A stretch of DNA of 64,000 nucleotides from Porites lobata (taxonomy: Eukaryota; Cnidaria; Anthozoa; Scleractinia; Poritidae), in the NCBI GenBank assembly GCA_942486035.1, contig CALNXK010000008.1, positions 3,046,001-3,110,000 of the forward strand. The letters are read 5' to 3'. Under the pieces are notes generated by a model that saw only the letters and a list, made by a program, of their open reading frames with translations, searched no databases and was not told where the DNA came from. The position numbers and the translations under genes were made by a program. Positions 63,899 through 64,000 of this stretch are shown here, in pieces (the stretch's first letter is position 1; each line of letters starts with the position of its first letter).

Positions 63899-64000
63899 GT
63901 TTTCACTCAGGCTAGGCCAGGGAGGCCTTCATTAAATAACACTTCCACCGTGTTGTCGCCAGAAAAAGCTCACTTTTTTATTTAATATCTCTAAAGTGGA

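Overview
The window looks like nuclear DNA of an anthozoan cnidarian, most likely a stony coral. It is AT-rich, it has very long repeat-filled intergenic stretches, and it carries a tRNA-headed SINE, foldback MITEs, Penelope-like GIY-YIG relics, DIRS/Ngaro-type and BEL/Pao retrotransposons that fit cnidarian genomes. The species assignment is inference; the repeats and motifs are read directly.

Only two substantial host genes are convincing. At the left, 1231-3864 (+) encodes a single-exon protein with about ten 40-residue TPRs and a C-terminal CHAT peptidase domain with its His/Cys dyad intact. At the right, 48819-56768 (+) encodes a 2,649-residue single-exon protein. In order it has an N-terminal Cys-pair (zinc-like) segment, a charged coiled coil, a duplicated helical plus SecA-type ATPase module (first copy without a P-loop, second copy with Walker A and B), the second SecA motor lobe, a TPR-like stretch, a glycine-rich membrane-like segment, an OTU-like cysteine motif, and a C-terminal His-rich nuclease-like domain. 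This second gene is the best candidate for an undescribed system: bacterial-conflict-type modules combined in a eukaryotic gene with a 3' splice site upstream and an AATAAA downstream.

Nearly everything between them is mobile DNA. 0.4-18.8 kb holds short repeats, foldback MITEs, a tRNA-Thr-like SINE and a 2.1 kb near-perfect palindrome with a strand-switching 20-bp array at its centre. 18.8-25.3 kb is a MITE split by a degraded 6.1 kb tyrosine-recombinase retrotransposon with A1-ORFs-B1A2B2 split direct repeats; a second, uninterrupted MITE copy at 11.3-11.8 kb shows the empty site. 25.5-28.1 kb is a 5'-truncated LINE against a Penelope GIY-YIG relic. 28.5-36 kb holds nested palindromic MITEs, a LINE relic and an 81-bp tRNA-like tandem array. 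37.5-45.7 kb is a complete but frameshifted minus-strand BEL/Pao element with 317/318-bp LTRs and a 5-bp target duplication. 46.4-47.4 kb holds another LINE 3' end and a Penelope-like hairpin. After the SecA-like gene, 56.8-64 kb is repeats and LINE ends with no supported gene.

The two host genes both use modules (CHAT; SecA, OTU-like, nuclease-like) that in bacteria recur in effector and immune systems, and both lack introns in their coding exon. A role in innate defence or programmed proteolysis is plausible, but nothing in the sequence links the two functionally.
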